Source of the DNA: Hypericum androsaemum
Taxonomy: Eukaryota; Streptophyta; Magnoliopsida; Malpighiales; Hypericaceae
NCBI GenBank assembly: GCA_963995505.1
Contig: OZ023187.1
Location: 1,061,501-1,125,500 of the forward strand
DNA: 64,000 nt
Direction: 5' to 3'
Shown: positions 59,688 through 64,000 of the stretch, piece by piece
How the letters are laid out: each line of letters starts with the position of its first letter
Position numbering within the stretch: position 1 is the first letter of the stretch
Made by a program: the position numbers and the translations under genes
Notes under the pieces: model-generated
Database searches by the model: none
Told to the model about the DNA's origin: nothing
The model's input: the letters and a program-made list of their open reading frames with translations, nothing else

Positions 59688-60803
59688 GGAAAAAGATTCA
59701 TAGGTCCCTATGATTAGATATAGGGGAAAAAATTATAGGTCCCTAAGTTTAGGTATAATGTACTAGGAAGTCCAATTCATAATTTTTCAGTCCCTATATT
59801 TTGAGAAATTAAACTGATTGGTCCTTATGTTCAATTTTTTAACAATAATTCTCGTCGAATGCCAAAATTGCCCTTCTTGAACCTAAAATCATTGTTTTCT
59901 ATAAATAATTATGCAAGAATGCTAGTGGAATCCCCAAAATCATAGTTTTTTAGCACCTGAATTCTGAAAAATTAAACTGATTAATACCTATGTCCATTTT
60001 TGTCAATAATGCTAGTGTAATACCCAAAATGCCCTTTCTCCTCAACCTAAGACCGTTATGTAACGCGAAGCATTATATTATATGTATTATATTATGTCTC
60101 GACCACCCCAACTCTAATGTTTTCCCTTTTTTATCCCGATTTTCTCAATGATCGATTTTATTATATGAAAAAAAATAAATTAGGACGTACTTTATTGTTA
60201 CTCCAATTGCAACCATCTATTTATCTTATGTGGTCCAATTGAAGTAAGTTTTCATCTAATATTCGGGTTAATTCCAATTTTTTTAAGTTTCCACTTTTTT
60301 TACCAAGTTAGTTTTCAGGTTTTATTTTTTTCAGTTTTTTAGTAGACTCAATTAGAGTGAGCAACTTCCATGCGTTATTGCCGAGCGACTTTTTTATATT
60401 TTATAAGATTGATGGACCAACTGAGAGATAGACTAAATGTATTAAAGTAATATCGAAAAAAGGCCTGATCAGATATCTCTATCTCGTTAATGTCAAAGTT
60501 TGTGCCCAACTTTCTCATAGAAACCTACCTTGCATAAAAGTTCTGCTTTAATTAATTTTTTTTGAAATTTTCTTATTTAGTCATTTATTAAAGACAATAA
60601 AATATGTGTTTTAGGTAGAAGAGAATGACATTTTTGACATTTCACTAGCATTCTGACCAAAAAATGACATAGAGATTAATTAGTTCAATTTTTTAAAATT
60701 TGAGGACTAAAAATCATGAATTTAAAATTTGAGGACTAAAAATCATGAAGTGGACCTCCCAGTATGTTTCATCTAACCACAGAGACCTATAATATTTTTT
60801 CAC
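59688..60803. mobile_element. Non-autonomous MULE inside the duplicated array
   Basis: A 1116-bp element has inverted ends of about 110-130 bp (left GGAAAAAGATTCATAGGTCCC; right inverted GTGAAAAAATATTATAGGTCTC, then matching AAACATACTGGGAGGTCCA). It is flanked by the 9-bp duplication TAATTTTTT (59679-59687 and 60804-60812). The left terminus is partly duplicated (a second GGGGAAAAAATTATAGGTCCC near 59723). No transposase is present. Confidence 0.75.
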
Positions 60804-60829
60804 TAATTTTTTTAAAAAGGATGAAACAT

Positions 60830-61015
60830 GTATTTGTTAAGATATAGTTAGAAATGATGAGATAAGATAGATTTTCTAGTTACCTATCGAAAAAAAGATA
60901 GATTTTCTAGTATGATCGGTAAAATCGTGCTTAAAACATGTATTATCGTCAACAATATAAATATGTATTTGTTAAGATATAGTTAGAAAGGATGAGATAA
61001 GATAGATTTTATTTC
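60830..61015. repeat. Short local duplications at the head of unit B
   Basis: TTGTTAAGATATAGTTAGAAA(T/G)GATGAGATAAG occurs at about 60834 and 60969, and GATAGATTTTCTAGT occurs twice at 60868-60912. A related block (AAGATATACTTAGGAGGATGA) starts unit C at about 62518. Confidence 0.6.
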
Positions 61016-61196
61016 TTGGTAAAATTAAAGACTTACCCTTGACTTATCACAACTTAAATATATTTTTGCACCTTGTATTATAAACAATCTCCGCCCAAAA
61101 ATCCTACATTTTAGAAAATCCTAAAAAAGATTTAGAGAATCCTACATTTCCTCGCATCTCTTGTTGCTTGATCATTAAGCAACTCTTGGCTTCCAT

Positions 61197-61204
61197 TATA
61201 AATA
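61197..61204 (+). promoter_or_regulatory. TATA box of hairpin unit B
   Basis: TATAAATA lies within CCATTATAAATAAGCTCC, followed by GAAACTCCTGCAAAAAAGACTC as in the other two units. Confidence 0.55.
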
Positions 61205-61330
61205 AGCTCCCTGCAGATGCACTTTAGAAACTCCTGCAAAAAAGACTCAGATGTTTGCTCCATTGGCTTGATGACGAGAAGCAAAGCTAAAGCCGGCGTC
61301 CTTGAGAGTTTCACGTCCCCCTTTTCAATT

Positions 61331-61551
61331 TCTTTGATCTTAGATGGAATATGATAGATGGGTTACCAATTGTACAACTTTTTTGATGTAACGAAGCATG
61401 TGAATAGATCGTTATCTTCTTTGATCTTAGATGGAATATGGTTGATGGGTTTGTTAACTAACAGGTAACCCATTTATCATATTCCATTTAAGATCAAAGA
61501 ACATAAGGATCTATCCTCATGCTTCCTGACATCAAAAAAGGTGTACAATTG
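61331..61551 (+). ncRNA. Long imperfect hairpin B, candidate MIRNA or hairpin-siRNA precursor
   Basis: The arms 61367-61450 and 61468-61551 are both 84 nt and align without gaps at about 87 percent complementarity, with a 17-nt loop. An extra copy of the inner arm at 61331-61366 (TTTGATCTTAGATGGAATAT) pairs even better with the right arm (two wobbles in 37 nt), so alternative folds exist. It lies about 130 nt downstream of the unit B TATA box. The arm sequence is unrelated to hairpins A and C. The strand is inferred from the TATA box. Confidence 0.5.
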
Positions 61552-61899
61552 TGAAGGTTATTTAAATAGGGGATTCTTAAATTCAAGGAGATCCAATGTT
61601 CAAGTTTTAGTAATTTACTTTTTAAAAAAGGAGTACAATTATTTCATTCAGACAACTAATTTAACAAATTTTAATTTATCAAACTCGAAAAAAATATTAT
61701 TTGTCAAAAATAATAAAATTTGGATAGTTTAGTCTAGATGGGCCAATCTAACGCAAAACTCGGAAAAAAAATTTTGATCACCGATTAAAATATTCTTCAA
61801 TTTTTTACATAAAAATGATCGGATATCGAATCCGGAGTTCGTCTGATCGATTTCGACCCCGGTTTTCAAAACATCGCTTTTAACTATGGATTGGATTAT

Positions 61900-62110
61900 T
61901 ATTCGCTGCGTTGAAGAAAAACGGGAGGAGAAATACATTCAGGTCATTGAAATTTATCAGTAGTTTCAGATTTTGTCGAAATGTTTACGAAATTATCAAA
62001 GTATACAATATCAGGTATAGTTGTAATTTGAGAAGTATAGTTAATGAAAGGGTTTATATTTCCTTCCAAATGAAAATTTGATCCCCAAAATTCCACTGTG
62101 ATTTGTATAT
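61900..62110. repeat. TEX2-promoter duplicate 2
   Basis: It matches 50800-51010 and the other copies: TTCGCTGCGTTGAAGAAAAACGGGAGGAG, CATTCAGGTCATTGAAATT, GAGAAGTATAGTTAATGAAAG. Confidence 0.8.
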
Positions 62111-62746
62111 TTAATCATATATTTTTTTTAAAAAAGGTTAATTGCTAAAATTGTTGAAATTTAAAATATAATATTCTGATAAACGTTCCTAAAATAACGT
62201 TGAACCCCTGCTCGACTATGAATGATTTGTCAAAATTAGTCCATGTTATTTAATTTAGTTTCAGAAGTTTAATAATAATATCTCGAAATTACTGTTGGAA
62301 GGATGAGATCAAGAGTTAATCGCCGCTGATGTTAGTAGGCAACAAATCAAAGCTTGACTTAGATTTGAATACCAACTTAATAAGGGTATTATTGAACCAT
62401 TATATGTATTTTATACAGGTTTCTAGCTAACTATTTTAAGAATATCTAACTAATTGATTGGATAGAAACAAATATTTCAAAGAAAAACAACCAAATTAAA
62501 GCAGATATATAATGGTTAAGATATACTTAGGAGGATGAATGAGATAAGATATATTTTCGCTGTTTGTAAAATTAAAGACTTACCCTTGACTTATCTTATC
62601 ACGACTTAAGTACATTTTTTCAACTTGTATTCTAAATAATCTCCGCCAAAATATCCTACATTTTAGAAACTCCTAAAAAAGATTGAGTATCCTACATTTT
62701 TCCTCATCTATTGTTGCTTGATCATTAAACAACCTTTGGCTTCTAT

Positions 62747-62756
62747 TATAACTTCC
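62747..62756 (+). promoter_or_regulatory. Degenerate TATA region of hairpin unit C
   Basis: The aligned block reads CTATTATAACTTCCCTGC instead of CTATTATAAATAAGCTCC. The core TATAA survives, but the following AATAAGC is lost by a small deletion, so promoter strength may be lower. Confidence 0.4.
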
Positions 62757-62921
62757 CTGCAGAATGCCCTAACTCCTGCCAAAAAGACTCAGATGTTTGC
62801 TCTATTAGTCATTAGAAAATGTCTGGCTTGAAGACGAGAAGCAAAGCAAAAGCCGGCGTCCATGGAGCTTCACGTCCCCCTTTCCGACTTCTTACAGAGT
62901 GCAAGGAGTTTTGCGTATGTT

Positions 62922-63007
62922 TATGGTGCAACGAACTCGTGGTTGAAGCAGTTGAAGTCGTGGTGATGAACGTTCAACTGCTGTAACTACGAGTCCGCTG
63001 CACCATA
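62922..63007 (+). ncRNA. Hairpin C, candidate MIRNA precursor related to hairpin A
   Basis: The arms 62922-62956 and 62973-63007 (35 nt each) pair with two G-U wobbles and three mismatches around a 16-nt loop. The arm core CTCGTGGTTGAAGCAGTTGA matches TTCGTGGTTGAAGCATTTGA of hairpin A, and the loops share GTCGTGGTGATG. On the 3' side TTTGAGGACCAGACGTTTCC matches the flank of hairpin A before the sequence switches to a TEX2 5'UTR copy. It lies about 165 nt downstream of the TATA region. Confidence 0.5.
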
Positions 63008-63029
63008 AAGATATGTGATCCTTTGAGGA

Positions 63030-63180
63030 CCAGACGTTTCCCCTGCTCTCCTTGCTTGACCAGTAATGGTGGATCGGCTCAAAGACTGCAACTTTGCAAA
63101 TGGGTTGCCACCCAAAATTGCAAAGAACGCGGCTTTTGGTGCCAATAGATTTATATTGTTCCAACCCTGCCTAAAAGAAA
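63030..63180 (-). pseudogene. TEX2 5'UTR duplicate
   Basis: CCCTGCTCTCCTT, AATGG(T/C)GGATC(G/A)GCT(C/T)AAAGACTGCAA and CTTTGCAAATGGGTT match 50592-50740 of the TEX2-like gene. No coding sequence follows, so this is a promoter-and-leader duplicate. Confidence 0.8.
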
Positions 63181-63509
63181 GAGGAGGGTTCCTTCTTACT
63201 TTTAGAAGCTTTACCGTTTCCTATGTTTCTTGGTCTACCCATGGATCACATATTTTTGAAAAAAATATTATTTAATAATTACGTATTGTACTTAAATGTC
63301 ACATATTTCTACATATCTTAACAAATTTTAATCTAAGAAAACTCGAATTTTTTTTGTCAAAATGATAATATTTGGAGAATTTAGGCTGAACCGACCAATC
63401 TAATTGGTTAAACATAGACCACCTATTCAAACATTTTCCTTTTTTTTTTTGCATAAAAACAAACAGATATCAATCTCGCATTATAGATTCGGGTTCAGAT
63501 TAGATCATT

Positions 63510-63730
63510 ATTCGCTGCGTTGAAGAAAAAACGGGAGGAGAAATACGTTCAGGCCATTGAAATTTATTAGTAGTTTCAGATTTTGTCGAATGTTTACGAA
63601 ATTGTCAAAGTCTACAATAATCAGGTAGAGTTGTAATTTGAGAAGTATAGTTAATGAAAAGTTTTATATTTCCTTCCAAATGAAAAAGTTGATCACCAAG
63701 ATTCTAGTATGATTTGTTTATTTAATTATT
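63510..63730. repeat. TEX2-promoter duplicate 3
   Basis: It matches the other promoter copies (TTCGCTGCGTTGAAGAAAAAACGGGAGGAG; GAGAAGTATAGTTAATGAAAAG). The array continues to the window end, where 63731-64000 resembles 62110-62410 of unit B. Confidence 0.8.
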
Positions 63731-64000
63731 TCATTAAAATGGTTGATTTCCAAAATTGTTAAATTTAAAATATATTATGGGGATAAACGTTCCCGGAAAT
63801 CTATCAACGATTTTTTCAAAATTATTCCATGTAATTTAATTTAGTTTCAGGAGTTAAATGTCTCTAAATTGGAGTTAGAAGGATATTGTAATTTGCAACG
63901 AAGCTTGACTTAGATTAGAATACTAACTTGCTAATATTATGATTGAAACATTATAAGTATTTTATATAGGTTTCCAACTAACCTTTTTGACGAATTTTTA

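Overview
This window is nuclear DNA from a flowering plant, most likely a eudicot. The evidence is intron-rich genes with GT..AG splicing, single-copy plant housekeeping families, one nuclear-type tRNA, and many plant transposons (Copia, L1-type LINE, SINE, Mutator-like elements or MULEs, and a pogo-like hairpin). I cannot name the species. There is one 200-base assembly gap at 5025-5224. All exon boundaries are my own splice reading, checked for frame continuity and GT/AG sites. Gene names rest on recognised motifs and family resemblance, not on a database search.

Layout. 1-3105: the 5' part of a decayed Copia retrotransposon on the minus strand (LTR, primer-binding site, broken gag). 3491-3615: an orphan exon of a UbiA-type prenyltransferase. 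5779-6963: a MULE that appears to carry the first exon of a bHLH gene. 7509-8303: ribose-5-phosphate isomerase. 9666-14438: DGS1, with a second MULE in intron 7. 15813-19249: plastid cysteine desulfurase NFS2. 19555-19870: scraps of a sulfotransferase and a Copia element. 20039-20747: a 90-residue NOI/RIN4-like gene. 21745-24648: eIF2B gamma. 25511-25583: tRNA-Ala(UGC). 26787-28004: an F-box/kelch gene. 28126-28840: a broken cyclin B. 29298-29882: CNX6, molybdopterin synthase large subunit. 31435-32433: a cytosolic sulfotransferase. 33185-37211: the actin-binding protein SCAB1. 41076-45057: an alpha-galactosidase with a SINE in intron 1. 45670-50558: a TEX2-like SMP lipid-transfer protein.

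50580-64000 is the most unusual part. The promoter and 5'UTR of the TEX2-like gene have been duplicated in tandem several times. Each later unit carries a shared promoter-like block with a TATA box. Downstream of it lies a long imperfect hairpin of the kind expected for young plant MIRNA or hairpin-siRNA loci (51855-52092, 61331-61551, 62922-63007). Two hairpins are related and the third has a different sequence at the same place. A nearly intact L1-type LINE (53306-59334, with its target duplication) and a third MULE (59688-60803) have landed in this array.

The ordinary genes do not form a pathway: they cover pentose phosphate metabolism, Fe-S cluster supply, molybdenum cofactor, translation initiation, stomatal actin, galactoside hydrolysis and ER lipid transfer. 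The window is also informative about insertion scars. Three MULEs have 9-bp target duplications (perfect or nearly so), two SINE copies have 12-17 bp duplications, the LINE has a 16-bp duplication, and three loci carry ultra-short poly-T insertions flanked by direct repeats.
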